From positions 1 to 45,237 of IMG/VR virus record IMGVR_UViG_3300037245_000607: 45,237 bases of DNA, one strand, 5' to 3'. Numbering within the stretch: position 1 is the first letter of the stretch; each line of letters starts with the position of its first letter. This DNA comes from a virus. The notes below the pieces were generated by a model. That model was given only the letters and a program-made list of their open reading frames with translations. It had not been told where the DNA came from and did not search any database. Position numbers and translations under genes: made by a program. Positions 31,017 through 39,246 of the stretch are shown here, one piece after another.

Positions 31017-33032
31017 TCACTTTTCAACTTTAACCTTCAACGCAGTCACTCCTTTGACCGCGTGAAGTTCGATTACCTGGCCGGTGGATTCACGTTCCAT
31101 CGTGAAAGTCTCGGCTCTGTCGATAAATAAAGGCACTGACAAACCGTAATGCTCTGAAAGTACGTTAATAATGTCGATACCGGCGAATATCTTCTGGCCA
31201 TCGCTCATATCGCTATAAGCAACGCCATTAAGCATCGCATCGCAGCAAGGAACGGTGTCGGCTTCGTCTGACAAATCTTTCTTTTTCAGCAATTCCTTGA
31301 ACAAACGCCATTTAACATGCTTGAATTTGCCGTTAATAGCAGATTCGATCAGGAGGCATTCCGCTTGAGTGTAATTCTTGATATCTTCAAGCTCTGATTC
31401 CCAACCGGCGATTTGCTGGCCGATTTCGGTTTCCTCTTTCATGAGTTCGTCAATACGAGGCTTGATCGCTTTGGCTGCATCAGCCTCAAGAAGTTGCTTG
31501 TTGATGGCTTCGATTTTCTCGCTGGCTTCAGTTCGATCAGCTTCGATCTGTGTCAACTGGTCGGCTGGTGGATCCCCGAGGTCGGTTTCGGCAGTGGCTA
31601 TCTGCTCATTGAGCTTAATACAGCCGGCGTCCTTGCTTGTGTCCACGTCAGGAGTCCCGGCCAATTGTTCATCGATCCCGGTTACTCTTTGCTTCGAGTA
31701 GTCTTCAGCTTCGGTAAGCTCGATTTCAGCCTTGTCTTGCAATTCCAAAAGCTCCGGAAGGTCGGTTTCTTCCATAACCTTGATGACTAAAAGTTGACCC
31801 TGGACTTTATCGTTTGCAGCTGCACCGGATTCAGCAAGGGTTCTAAGAGCGGCCACTTTTGAAGCATAAAGTAAATCCATTGCCTTTTGTCGCTCATTCC
31901 CAGCGTTTTCTTTCATAGGCTCGGGCAGTCCTTGTTCGCAATTAAAGCAAACGCCTTCTATGGCTGGCAATTCTTGAATAGATTTATCTTTAGCTTCCTT
32001 GTAATCATTCCGCGCGACATTGAGATAACCCTGCAATGTCTTAAGCCGCTCTTTCGCAATCTCAATGTCATCCGTTTTATTTTCTACAGCCTGACCAGCC
32101 TTATCAAAAGCAGCCTGCTTGCCAGCAACGCCCGTGACGATCTTTGTTTTTTCTGCAATAAGAGCCGTAACTGCTGAACCATCCGCTTTAAGTTCCCGGA
32201 TAAGTTCAGCCAGCGAGTCTTTGAGCTCGTTAATATCGTCGATTTTGCCTTGTCGAGCATCTTGATCGGCGATAATGTTATTCCGATTCAGGTCCAGTGC
32301 AGCTATTTCGCCGATTAAGTCGTGACGGCTCTTGTCGAGCTTGGTGGTATCAACCGCAGTTTCCGCATAATCATCAAGCTTAAGCTGGTTTTCATCGATA
32401 CGCGGGTTGATCTCGTCACGGCGAACTGTTGCCGCTTTGATACGAGTCTTCAGGACTTTCTTGTAATCGTCCATTGGCCGGCCTTCAAGAGCAGCAAGCA
32501 AATCGTCAAAGCCTTCGGGATCCCCGAGTTCACCAGCAAGCTCAAGAAGAACACCGCGACGTTTCAGCCAGGGGAACTTATCTTCGTTGTTGAAGTAATA
32601 CGGGTCCGAAAGGATTTTGAACGGATCAAAAGGAATGATTTCAGCGATACGAGCATCATACTTCGTGATAGGCAAGTCAACCTCGTCGATCGAGCATACA
32701 AGAGTAAAGCCCTTCATTTGCTTTTTGACGATCTTCTCTTTGTGCTTCTTACTGAAAACGCTGACTTTACCGTCAATATTAAGAGTAAGCTCAACAGACA
32801 CCGTAAGCCCCTTAATCGCCTTATTGTCCTTATCGACCGGGCGCAACCCAAACTTAGAATCGCCTTCCGCGTTTTTACCGAATAAACACCACAGATAAGA
32901 ATCTTTCAGGGTGGTCTTGCCGATACCGTTTGCAGCTGATACGATGGCATTCTCGCCGTTTGGCTCAAAAGTGAACTTCTTGACACCTTTGAAGTTATTG
33001 AGAACCATTTTTACTAATTTAATCTTCTTCAT
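31017..33032 (-). CDS. Rad50/SbcC-like ATPase with zinc hook
   Basis: 671 residues. Walker A is ANGIGKTT (34-41). A long coiled-coil region follows to about residue 355, then CFNC (Cys362, Cys365) as in the zinc hook, then a second coiled coil. The C-terminus has the ABC signature-like SDGQKIFAGIDII and a Walker B VPLFIDRAET. The architecture is a shortened Rad50/SbcC protein of the phage AAA_23 type. It probably organises DNA ends for the phage nuclease and RecT. No separate SbcD/Mre11 gene is visible; the MBL-fold protein may take that place. Confidence 0.87.
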   Translation of the reverse strand: MKKIKLVKMVLNNFKGVKKFTFEPNGENAIVSAANGIGKTTLKDSYLWCLFGKNAEGDSKFGLRPVDKDNKAIKGLTVSVELTLNIDGKVSVFSKKHKEKIVKKQMKGFTLVCSIDEVDLPITKYDARIAEIIPFDPFKILSDPYYFNNEDKFPWLKRRGVLLELAGELGDPEGFDDLLAALEGRPMDDYKKVLKTRIKAATVRRDEINPRIDENQLKLDDYAETAVDTTKLDKSRHDLIGEIAALDLNRNNIIADQDARQGKIDDINELKDSLAELIRELKADGSAVTALIAEKTKIVTGVAGKQAAFDKAGQAVENKTDDIEIAKERLKTLQGYLNVARNDYKEAKDKSIQELPAIEGVCFNCEQGLPEPMKENAGNERQKAMDLLYASKVAALRTLAESGAAANDKVQGQLLVIKVMEETDLPELLELQDKAEIELTEAEDYSKQRVTGIDEQLAGTPDVDTSKDAGCIKLNEQIATAETDLGDPPADQLTQIEADRTEASEKIEAINKQLLEADAAKAIKPRIDELMKEETEIGQQIAGWESELEDIKNYTQAECLLIESAINGKFKHVKWRLFKELLKKKDLSDEADTVPCCDAMLNGVAYSDMSDGQKIFAGIDIINVLSEHYGLSVPLFIDRAETFTMERESTGQVIELHAVKGVTALKVKVEK

Positions 33033-33076
33033 TGTTCAACCTTTCAAATACTGATTTCATACTAATTTAGTTAATT

Positions 33077-33490
33077 TTAGTTTTCCTGAGTTGCCCGCCA
33101 AGCTTCTTGAGCGATTTTGTGCGTAGCTACCGAAAGCATTATTTCGTCTTTGTGGGACACTACTTCGAGGTCTCTGAGATTTGCCGTCTCATGCGTCAAG
33201 CACTCAATCCGCCTGAGAGCTTCAGCAGCGGCGTCAAGCTTCTGTACGAGAGGATTTGCCGGGCAATGTGATACATGCTCCATGACTAATGCGGTCGTTT
33301 CAGGCAAAATACCCTCCATGCCACCCTTGCTCCAAGCGAATACCTTTTGGCAATACGCACAATGAGGCGTGCAGGATAAAAACTTTCCAGTAGGCCGCTT
33401 AACCTTTACGCCACAATCGGCGAAGTTCTTCGGGGAAACTGTAGCGAGAAGTCCGGAAAAGAATGATTTTATGGCTTTCAGTGGTTTCAC
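33077..33490 (-). CDS. zinc-finger-like hypothetical protein
   Basis: 137 residues; the GTG start overlaps the upstream TAG. A CTPHCAYCQKVF segment with further His/Cys in MEHVSHCPANPL suggests a single zinc site. The first part is basic (VKVKRPTGKF). The C-terminal half is helical and rich in Ala, His and Glu. Proteins of this type occur near phage recombination genes. No function is known. Confidence 0.65.
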   Translation of the reverse strand: MKPLKAIKSFFSGLLATVSPKNFADCGVKVKRPTGKFLSCTPHCAYCQKVFAWSKGGMEGILPETTALVMEHVSHCPANPLVQKLDAAAEALRRIECLTHETANLRDLEVVSHKDEIMLSVATHKIAQEAWRATQEN

Positions 33491-33744
33491 TATTTCACCT
33501 CATAGAAATCAAAGAACCGAGTGAACAATTGGCGGGGGCGGATTTTGATTGCGCCATTGGTGGGGATTTGCAGCGGTACGCCGATTATCTCGCATTCAAT
33601 TGTTTCAAATCGAGGTTTCAGGCTGCCAGCGACAAGTAAAAACTCACTCGCAAGACATTTAAATGTCGCAAGTTTCTTTTTGCCATCGACCCTAGTTGCT
33701 ACCGGTCTACCGTTGTGAAGTCGTATTGCTTGGAATTTGATCAT
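33490..33744 (-). CDS. hypothetical protein, 84 residues
   Basis: An ATG with an AAGGACACG site follows a terminator hairpin. The protein is beta-rich and basic (IKFQAIRLHNGRPVATR, KIRPRQLFTRFFDFYE). It overlaps the next gene at the stop. No family is recognised. Its leader resembles those of the genes starting at 35169 and 35454. Confidence 0.62.
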   Translation of the reverse strand: MIKFQAIRLHNGRPVATRVDGKKKLATFKCLASEFLLVAGSLKPRFETIECEIIGVPLQIPTNGAIKIRPRQLFTRFFDFYEVK

Positions 33745-33764
33745 TTTTCGTGTCCTTAAAAAGT

Positions 33765-33808
33765 AATAAAAAGCCCCCGCCCGATCCCTACGCAGGAAAG
33801 GGGAGGGC
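33765..33808 (-). terminator. leftward intrinsic terminator after the methyltransferase gene
   Basis: On the minus strand GCCCTCCCC (33800-33808) pairs with GGGCGGGGGC (33773-33782) with one bulged base and a G-U pair. TTTTTATT follows. The position just after the methyltransferase stop fits a terminator or attenuator that limits early transcription. Confidence 0.75.
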
Positions 33809-33819
33809 CTGGAACTGGT

Positions 33820-35169
33820 TTAGTTTTGGATAACCAGCAATGCAACATTTACGCCGGTTCCTGCTTCTTTAAAGCTACCTGCTGGCAAGTCTTCCCAAAG
33901 ATCAGCCAAGGGCATTAACTCTTTAGCCTGGCGGGGACCGTTAGCACATAAAGCAACAAGTTTGCCACCTTCGTTTAAATGGGCTAAAGCGTGTTTGATG
34001 TGCTTTATGTCTGCGCCCCTGCTAAATGGCGGATTCATAACGATTTTGTCAAACTTACCAAGATTACCGTTCAGGGCTAAAAAGTCATCCTGCAGGACGG
34101 TATGATCCGGGCGAACCCGCTTTAAGTATGTAAAAAGACTGAAATTTTGTTCAACTGCAATAGTTCGATCGGGCAAAAACTCCAACATGTTGCCCATTCC
34201 GGCGCTGGGCTCTAAAACAGATTCGTTTTCTTCGATACCAGCGAGATCAACCATTCTTTCAATGATAATATCAGGAGTAGGAAAGAAATCATCGATTTTC
34301 TGCAACAACAAAGATTGCTTCATCTGGTTTATTTCGTTCAATTCCTGCTGCTTGCGTTCTTCTTCGGGGTTGCCTTCAATAAGCTTTTGGGCTGATAAAG
34401 CTTCAGGCGTGCCATAAGAGTAAGCATCGGCAACGGTACAAGAATAATATCCATCACTTGAATTAGTGGATTTATAAACCAGTTTTGCAAGGTCTGATCT
34501 CTTGGTTATTCCTGCCAGTTCAGCGGGCAGCGTGTCATTGTCAATGCGATCGGCCATAGCAAGTAAAAGCTTTTGAAGCCTTTGCAAGTTGCCACCCTCC
34601 CAAAGACGGCTTGCATATTCGCGATTACGCTTTGGAGTTGGATTTTGTGTCATTGGCCGCATCTTATTTTCAATTTGAGCCGTTAAAGTATTGGCCATAG
34701 ATAGGAATTTAGCGTTTGATTGCTTTTTCTCAGCATAAACACGCTTTTCTGGTGATTTAGTTGGTTTGTCAGTGGGTGATCCTACCGCGTCAACCTGAGA
34801 CCGATGGAAAAGGTTATAACTCTTAGGGAACAAAAAGCCTGATTTGCCTTCTGGCTTTGCTGGTGTCGGCTCTTTCTTGCCAACGCCAACCCAAGTAATC
34901 GATCCAAGTGTTGATTTTTCGCCCTTACGAACCTGGAAACCATTTTCCAACCAGCCCTTATAAGTCTTTGCATCTACGTATGGAATGCCTTCAAGCTTTT
35001 GTTGTGCCATTTCCATAGCGACGATCTTATAGCCAGTAGGCGAAAAGTTGAGGCCGTGGGTGTGCATGATTGCTTCGATCTCACTGATAGCCTTATCATT
35101 AAGCAGCTGTTTTGCGTGATTCCATTTATTCCGCAAATCCTGATTTCGTTCTTTCTGTTTCTGTGTCAT
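33820..35169 (-). CDS. ArdC-like domain fused to N6-adenine DNA methyltransferase
   Basis: 449 residues. Residues of about 60-100 have the ArdC-N-like pattern KTYKGWLENGFQVRKGEKS, a domain thought to bind single-stranded DNA in anti-restriction proteins. Residues 100-150 are a Pro/Lys linker. Residues of about 290-449 form a Rossmann methyltransferase with PTPDIIIERMVDLAG, VLEPSAGMGN (motif I) and IVMNPPFSRG (motif IV, N-P-P-F). Fusions of this kind protect incoming or replicating phage DNA from restriction. It is the second gene of the leftward arm, fitting an early function. Confidence 0.85.
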   Translation of the reverse strand: MTQKQKERNQDLRNKWNHAKQLLNDKAISEIEAIMHTHGLNFSPTGYKIVAMEMAQQKLEGIPYVDAKTYKGWLENGFQVRKGEKSTLGSITWVGVGKKEPTPAKPEGKSGFLFPKSYNLFHRSQVDAVGSPTDKPTKSPEKRVYAEKKQSNAKFLSMANTLTAQIENKMRPMTQNPTPKRNREYASRLWEGGNLQRLQKLLLAMADRIDNDTLPAELAGITKRSDLAKLVYKSTNSSDGYYSCTVADAYSYGTPEALSAQKLIEGNPEEERKQQELNEINQMKQSLLLQKIDDFFPTPDIIIERMVDLAGIEENESVLEPSAGMGNMLEFLPDRTIAVEQNFSLFTYLKRVRPDHTVLQDDFLALNGNLGKFDKIVMNPPFSRGADIKHIKHALAHLNEGGKLVALCANGPRQAKELMPLADLWEDLPAGSFKEAGTGVNVALLVIQN

Positions 35170-35199
35170 TTTTCCAGTTCCTTCATTAAAGTAATAAAA

Positions 35200-35237
35200 T
35201 ATTTAAGCTCAGACCGTGTGACCGGCCCGGCCTTAAG
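35200..35237 (-). terminator. weak leftward hairpin, possible attenuator
   Basis: On the minus strand CGGGCCG and CGGTCTG can pair with two G-U pairs, extended by TTAAG/CTTAA, and ATATTTTATT follows. It lies in the 72-base gap between the first and second early genes. The U-run is interrupted, so termination is uncertain. Confidence 0.4.
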
Positions 35238-35241
35238 CATT

Positions 35242-35454
35242 TTAGACTAGTTCCATTGTGGTTCGGGTTTCTGTTGTTTTAGGCTTGTGACTACATGCAG
35301 TCCAGATCCCATTTTTTAAGACAGACCAAACAGCAAAAGCACCAGCATAAGTAAAGCCGATACGACCTTTAATAATATGAGGATCTTTCCCGTCTAAGTG
35401 CATGTTCTTAACAGAAAGAAATGATTCATGCTTGCGTTGTGCATCAGTTTTCAT
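35242..35454 (-). CDS. first early leftward gene, hypothetical, 70 residues
   Basis: An AAGGAAC site precedes the ATG. The protein (MKTDAQRKHESFLSVKNM, then GRIGFTYAGAFAVWSVLKNG) is basic and without a membrane helix of normal length. As the first gene read from the divergent control region it may be a host-takeover protein, as often found at this position. No family is recognised. Confidence 0.65.
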   Translation of the reverse strand: MKTDAQRKHESFLSVKNMHLDGKDPHIIKGRIGFTYAGAFAVWSVLKNGIWTACSHKPKTTETRTTMELV

Positions 35455-35708
35455 GTGTCCAGTTCCTTAAATAAAAAGTATTGTTTACTTGCTCTGATAA
35501 TAGTATCGGGCATAAAATAAGAATCTCCAACAGAAAAACCCGAAATTGGCAAATGTCAGCAGGATAGTGCTAAAACAGGGTAATATCAGCAGAATTGTGT
35601 TAATTCAAAAGAAGATCTGTGTTGATTTAAAGCGTCATCAGAAAATAAATGTTGATAAATTACATCATTTCTGTTGACAAGTTCGATATTTGTGTTATTA
35701 CTTTAAAT
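35455..35708. promoter_or_regulatory. divergent control region between early and late arms
   Basis: About 250 AT-rich bases without a convincing gene. It holds two related 18-bp repeats, TCAGCAGGATAGTGCTAA at 35556-35573 and TCAGCAGAATTGTGTTAA at 35586-35603, spaced exactly 30 bases, with a looser third copy around 35616-35630. A rightward TTGACA lies at 35674. Leftward promoter hexamers are only weak (TTGGAG with GATACT). This is where both transcription arms start. Confidence 0.65.
35674..35702 (+). promoter_or_regulatory. candidate rightward sigma70-type promoter
   Basis: TTGACA at 35674-35679 is followed by a spacer of 16-17 bases and TATTAC/ATTACT as the -10 region. The predicted start of transcription falls at about 35708-35709, exactly on the ATG at 35709, which would make the first mRNA leaderless. 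Confidence 0.5.
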
Positions 35709-35864
35709 ATGGATGATCGAATTGGAAACTTGAAAAGCCAGATCGAACACTTCAGAAGCGGATTAAATGCCTTTGAAGGCGAATCGGACACAGACCTAAA
35801 GCAAGCAATCGCAGAAACAGAACAAGCACTCTATAAACTGGAAAAGGTTTTACCGAATGGCTAA
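35709..35864 (+). CDS. small coiled-coil protein, first gene of the rightward arm
   Basis: 51 residues from the ATG at 35709 (MDDRIGNLKSQIEHF, ending LYKLEKVLPNG). It is strongly helical with heptad-like spacing. An in-frame ATG at 35649 would add 20 residues but overlaps the promoter. Neither start has a Shine-Dalgarno sequence. The stop overlaps the terminase small-subunit start by eight bases. Confidence 0.6.
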   Translation: MDDRIGNLKSQIEHFRSGLNAFEGESDTDLKQAIAETEQALYKLEKVLPNG

Positions 35865-36279
35865 AAAGACCGCTAAAAAGAAAACAGCCAAGAAGAACAA
35901 GCCCGAAGGCAAGGTCGGTAAGCCCAAAAGAGTCTTTACACCTGCACAAATCAAGAAAATGAATACATTGGCACTAAATGGATGCCAAAACAACACAATA
36001 GCAAGTATCATGGATATTCCCCTGCAAACATTAGTAGATAATTTCCGTGGAGTTTTAACAAAGAAAAGGGCAGAACGAAAAAATACCCTTAGAAAACACC
36101 AAATGAAAGCCGCAAAGAACGGTAATCCAGCTTTATTGATCTTCCTAGGTAAGAATGAACTTGGCCAAAAAGATAAACGTGAAGATACGATAGGTATAAC
36201 TGATGACCTGGCAACTCTGATGAAGGAAATAGGCGGCGTTGGCGCTTGCCTTCCGATTAAAACTCAAAACAAAGTGTAA
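35857..36279 (+). CDS. terminase small subunit-like DNA-binding protein
   Basis: 140 residues. The N-terminus is a Lys-rich tail (MAKKTAKKKTAKKNK), followed by a helix-turn-helix (TPAQIKKMNTLALNGC then NNTIASIMDIPLQTLVDNF). The conserved ending GNPALLIFLGKNELGQKDK is typical of a group of podovirus small terminases. It would recognise the packaging site and guide the large subunit encoded four genes later. The order small subunit, two small genes, large subunit is compatible with a packaging operon. Confidence 0.75.
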   Translation: MAKKTAKKKTAKKNKPEGKVGKPKRVFTPAQIKKMNTLALNGCQNNTIASIMDIPLQTLVDNFRGVLTKKRAERKNTLRKHQMKAAKNGNPALLIFLGKNELGQKDKREDTIGITDDLATLMKEIGGVGACLPIKTQNKV

Positions 36280-36295
36280 AAGCGGGTATGCGACG

Positions 36296-36550
36296 ATGGA
36301 ACAATCAGAAATAGAAGCCGAAGGGCAATACCTCATAGATAATTACGGATGCCGCGACGGTGACGCTGAAGAATCTATAAACGTGAGTAAAGAGCTAGCA
36401 ACGACGATTAGTGACCGCATAAACCTGTTTACTAGGCGTATATTTGATAAACGATCGATTGCTCCAGAAGGCAATCCCCTTTCTGATTACATAAATGAGG
36501 TTTGTAGCGGTGTAAACCCTACGCATTCGATAGAAACGGCGATTCGATGA
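36296..36550 (+). CDS. hypothetical acidic protein, 84 residues
   Basis: The ATG at 36296 (MEQSEIEAEGQYLID) is preferred over an earlier in-frame ATG because it lies just after the previous stop. The product is acidic, with a helical region ending in SDYINEVCSG. It overlaps the next gene through ATGA. No function is recognised; it lies inside the packaging operon. Confidence 0.6.
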   Translation: MEQSEIEAEGQYLIDNYGCRDGDAEESINVSKELATTISDRINLFTRRIFDKRSIAPEGNPLSDYINEVCSGVNPTHSIETAIR

Positions 36551-36750
36551 ATGACTTTAGCCCAAAAAAAGAGATTGGCCGCAATACTGGCCCAAAAGAA
36601 CTAAGGTATGGTTTCAGGTTGGAAGGTATGTTTCACAGCAAAACATTAAGCAGGTCGGACATTTTGGATATTCTCATGGTAGTCGAAACGCATTCCAGTG
36701 TTGACGACTTTAATGGAATACTTGAATATATGAGCACAAAGAAGGCATAA
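36547..36750 (+). CDS. hypothetical protein, 67 residues
   Basis: It starts in an ATGA overlap and ends directly before the large terminase ATG. The sequence (LRYGFRLEGMFHSKTLSRS, then DILDILMVVETHSSVDDF) suggests a small helical fold. Tight coupling on both sides supports it as real. No family is recognised. Confidence 0.62.
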   Translation: MNDFSPKKEIGRNTGPKELRYGFRLEGMFHSKTLSRSDILDILMVVETHSSVDDFNGILEYMSTKKA

Positions 36751-38328
36751 ATGGGATATAAATCAACACTACCACCTGAGCTTGTAAAGAACCTCGAAGA
36801 CCCGTACTGGCGTATTAACAACCTGTATTGGGTGATCAATGAGCATTCCGAGCGTGTCAAGTTTGAAATGAGGTTCGCACAAAGCAAATTCTGGGACGAA
36901 AAATGGTATTGGAACGAGATACTTAAGAGCCGGCAGCATGGATTCAGTACGTTAATCGACATCATCGGCCTGGACATGTGCTTATTCAATGACAATATCG
37001 AAGCCGGCATCATAGCCCACACCAAAGAAGCGGTACAAAAGATATTCGCAACAAAGGTAAAATACCCCTATGATAACTTACCGCAGATGATCCGCGAAAG
37101 AATACCCCTATTGAAGTCCAACGCTAACGAGTTGAAATTCGGCAATAACAGCGGGATCAGAGTTGCAATGTCGATGAGGTCAAGTACCTTGCGGTTCCTT
37201 CACGTCTCAGAACGTGGTAAGATATGTGCTAAATACCCTCAAAAGGCGATCGAGCTTCTTACTGGTACATTGCCGGCACTCCACGAAGGATCGTATTTCT
37301 TCGACGAAAGCACTGCCGAGGGTGGCGCTGGTGACTTCTACGATGCTTGCGTTCAATCCCAAGCCGATACTGCTGCTGCGGAGCTTAACGGAACCGATCT
37401 AAACAAGATGCAAAGTAAATTCCACTTCTTCGCCTGGCATGATGACCCAAAGAACACGACCGAACCTGAAGGCATTTATGTATCTGATGAGCTAAAACGG
37501 TACTTTTTGGAGCTTACAAAGAAGCATAATATCGAATTAACATCAGGCCAGCAAGCATGGTACGCGTTAAAACGTGATGGGTCGAATGGGCTTGGCCGGC
37601 TGATGAAGCGTGAACACCCAAGTTATCCAGCCGAAGCATTTGAACAAGCTGTCGTTGGTGCGGTATTTGGCGAAGAAATGGGGAAAGTCAGAGAAGAAGG
37701 ACGCATCGGGTTTCAGCCATACACCGAAAGCCAGCCAGTATACACCTTCTGGGACTTGGGCGTTGGCCATCCAACATCGATCATCTTTGCTCAGTTCGTC
37801 AACAGAGAAATACGAATCATTGATTACCATGAGGAAGCTAATCGCGGTATTGTGTACCATTGCAAGGTTGTTAAAAGCAAGGAATACGTTTATGGACATC
37901 ACTACTTCCCTCATGATTCAGCCAAACGGAGCCGGGAAACAGCAACACCGCTGATCGATACAGTCGAGGAATTGTTGGGAGTGGACCAGGTAACAAAGGT
38001 TCCAAGGGTCGCAGACAAGTCAGATAGTATTCAGGCTGCACGTGATATCCTCCCGCAATGCCACTTTGACGTAAAGAAAACGACAAGACTTGTGAAATGC
38101 CTGTCGTTTTATCGGTTTGAGTGGGATGAGGACCAAAAGAGGTATAAGGACAAACCCGAGGACGATTGGAGCTGCGACGGCGCAGATGCTTTCCAGGCTC
38201 TTGGCATGGTTTACGGCTATGGCGAAATAGGCGGTCAAGTTTTAGGCTTCAAAGGGACGATAAAGAAACATGACGAAGATGATTATGTCGAAGATGACTG
38301 TTGTGCAATGGGATTAAGTCAACTGTAA
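36751..38328 (+). CDS. terL: terminase large subunit
   Basis: 525 residues. The ATPase motif is the variant Walker A KSRQHGFST (about residues 59-67), typical of phage terminases with RQxGFST. A Walker-B-like strand with HVSERGK lies near 150. The nuclease half opens with FWDLGVGHPTS (about 333), continues with YFPHDSAKRS and ends with SCDGADAFQALGMVYGY, which supplies acidic metal ligands. This enzyme cuts and pumps DNA into the prohead. Length and motif order fit the family. Confidence 0.92.
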   Translation: MGYKSTLPPELVKNLEDPYWRINNLYWVINEHSERVKFEMRFAQSKFWDEKWYWNEILKSRQHGFSTLIDIIGLDMCLFNDNIEAGIIAHTKEAVQKIFATKVKYPYDNLPQMIRERIPLLKSNANELKFGNNSGIRVAMSMRSSTLRFLHVSERGKICAKYPQKAIELLTGTLPALHEGSYFFDESTAEGGAGDFYDACVQSQADTAAAELNGTDLNKMQSKFHFFAWHDDPKNTTEPEGIYVSDELKRYFLELTKKHNIELTSGQQAWYALKRDGSNGLGRLMKREHPSYPAEAFEQAVVGAVFGEEMGKVREEGRIGFQPYTESQPVYTFWDLGVGHPTSIIFAQFVNREIRIIDYHEEANRGIVYHCKVVKSKEYVYGHHYFPHDSAKRSRETATPLIDTVEELLGVDQVTKVPRVADKSDSIQAARDILPQCHFDVKKTTRLVKCLSFYRFEWDEDQKRYKDKPEDDWSCDGADAFQALGMVYGYGEIGGQVLGFKGTIKKHDEDDYVEDDCCAMGLSQL

Positions 38329-38347
38329 AGGGAAAAGGAAACCGATT

Positions 38348-38746
38348 ATGAAAAATGTAGCTTTAATTTTGATAGGAGTGGCCTGTGGGATTGTGGTCGG
38401 GCATTGGCAATATCAAAGTCAAAACAAAGAACTGAGGCGTTTGATAGATATGTCCGTGGCCGACAATGATAGACTAATTTCCATTGCAAAAGAATATGAA
38501 TCTTTCTTGGCTGAGAAAAACGAACAAATAGTGACTCGGATTGCTAAGCTTACATTGCCAGAGTTCCAAAGCTTGGGTTCGGTGCGAATAGGTGACGATC
38601 CAAAAGAACTAATAATCCGGTTCAATGAAGCCGAGCCTAGTCCGACACCTGATAAACCAACTGATCCGACATGGAAATACACAGAGGCTGGCATGAAAAC
38701 TATATTCAATAACGGCGACCCTAGCCCTCCAATAGATGAAAGGTGA
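38348..38746 (+). CDS. membrane-anchored protein, possible inner spanin
   Basis: 132 residues. A single N-terminal hydrophobic helix (VALILIGVACGIVVGHWQY) is followed by a helical, charged stretch (KELRRLIDMSVADNDRLIS, then AKEYESFLAEKNEQI) and a Pro-rich acidic end (PTPDKPTDPTW). An N-terminal anchor with a periplasmic coiled coil is the plan of Rz-type inner spanins, and the next gene is a holin-like protein. The lysis role is an inference. Confidence 0.62.
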   Translation: MKNVALILIGVACGIVVGHWQYQSQNKELRRLIDMSVADNDRLISIAKEYESFLAEKNEQIVTRIAKLTLPEFQSLGSVRIGDDPKELIIRFNEAEPSPTPDKPTDPTWKYTEAGMKTIFNNGDPSPPIDER

Positions 38747-38750
38747 CATC

Positions 38751-38924
38751 ATGACAACCGGACAAAGTAAAAAGGTATTCGTGGGCGTAATAGCCATGCA
38801 GCAGATCGCATCAATGGCCGATGACCCGAAGAAGTTTCCGTTCGCTATCGTTATCGCGGTTATTGGTATAGCGTATATGATCAAACAAACTATCTTGGAC
38901 TGGAAAGACGATAAGGTTCTATAA
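38751..38924 (+). CDS. holin-like small membrane protein
   Basis: 57 residues from the ATG at 38751 (MTTGQSKKVFVGVIAMQ) with an AAAGGTGA site. One transmembrane helix (FAIVIAVIGIAYMIKQTIL) occupies about residues 30-48, with short charged ends. Small one-helix proteins next to an anchored coiled-coil gene fit a holin-spanin pair, although a virion role cannot be excluded. It overlaps the next gene by one base. Confidence 0.6.
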   Translation: MTTGQSKKVFVGVIAMQQIASMADDPKKFPFAIVIAVIGIAYMIKQTILDWKDDKVL

Positions 38925-39121
38925 TGACAAATTCACTATTTGGCGGAAAACCGAAAAGACCTCCGACGCAGAAAGTTGCTCAGCCGGTCCAGAAGATTCA
39001 GCAGAGCAATATCGCTGATGAGACTACCCGCAAGCAATTAGCAAAGCGGCGTAGGGCTACTCAACTTAATCAAGTAACTGGTGAGGCTAACATTTCGCGT
39101 AAGACTTTAGGGGCTGGTTAA
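38924..39121 (+). CDS. small basic protein before the portal
   Basis: 65 residues, TAATG overlap. The sequence starts MTNSLFGGKPKRPPTQK and has KQLAKRRRATQLNQ then ISRKTLGAG at the end. Podoviruses often carry a similar LFGG...RRRA...LG protein just before the portal gene. Its role is unknown, possibly in head assembly. Confidence 0.68.
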   Translation: MTNSLFGGKPKRPPTQKVAQPVQKIQQSNIADETTRKQLAKRRRATQLNQVTGEANISRKTLGAG

Positions 39122-39123
39122 TT

Positions 39124-39246
39124 ATGTATTTATATCATTCAAGTAATTTCTTCATCCCGCAATGGAATAGGGGAATAATTGGTAAGAAAAAAGTATGGTC
39201 TTTTGCTTGGCTTAGAATTGGCATAGCTCACGAGGAAATAGCATAA
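39124..39246 (+). CDS. 40-residue ORF coupled to the portal gene
   Basis: An ATG at 39124, two bases after the previous stop, runs to TAA at 39246 and overlaps the portal ATG as TAATG. The product (MYLYHSSNFFIPQWNRG, ending WLRIGIAHEEIA) is aromatic. No clear ribosome binding site precedes it, but gap filling and start-stop overlap favour a real gene or a coupling peptide. Function unknown. Confidence 0.5.
   Translation: MYLYHSSNFFIPQWNRGIIGKKKVWSFAWLRIGIAHEEIA

Noticed and set aside
32322-32885. 187-codon open frame on the plus strand opposite the ATPase gene
   Set aside because: It lies wholly antisense to the Rad50-like gene, has no ribosome binding site and no recognisable domain; it is a shadow.
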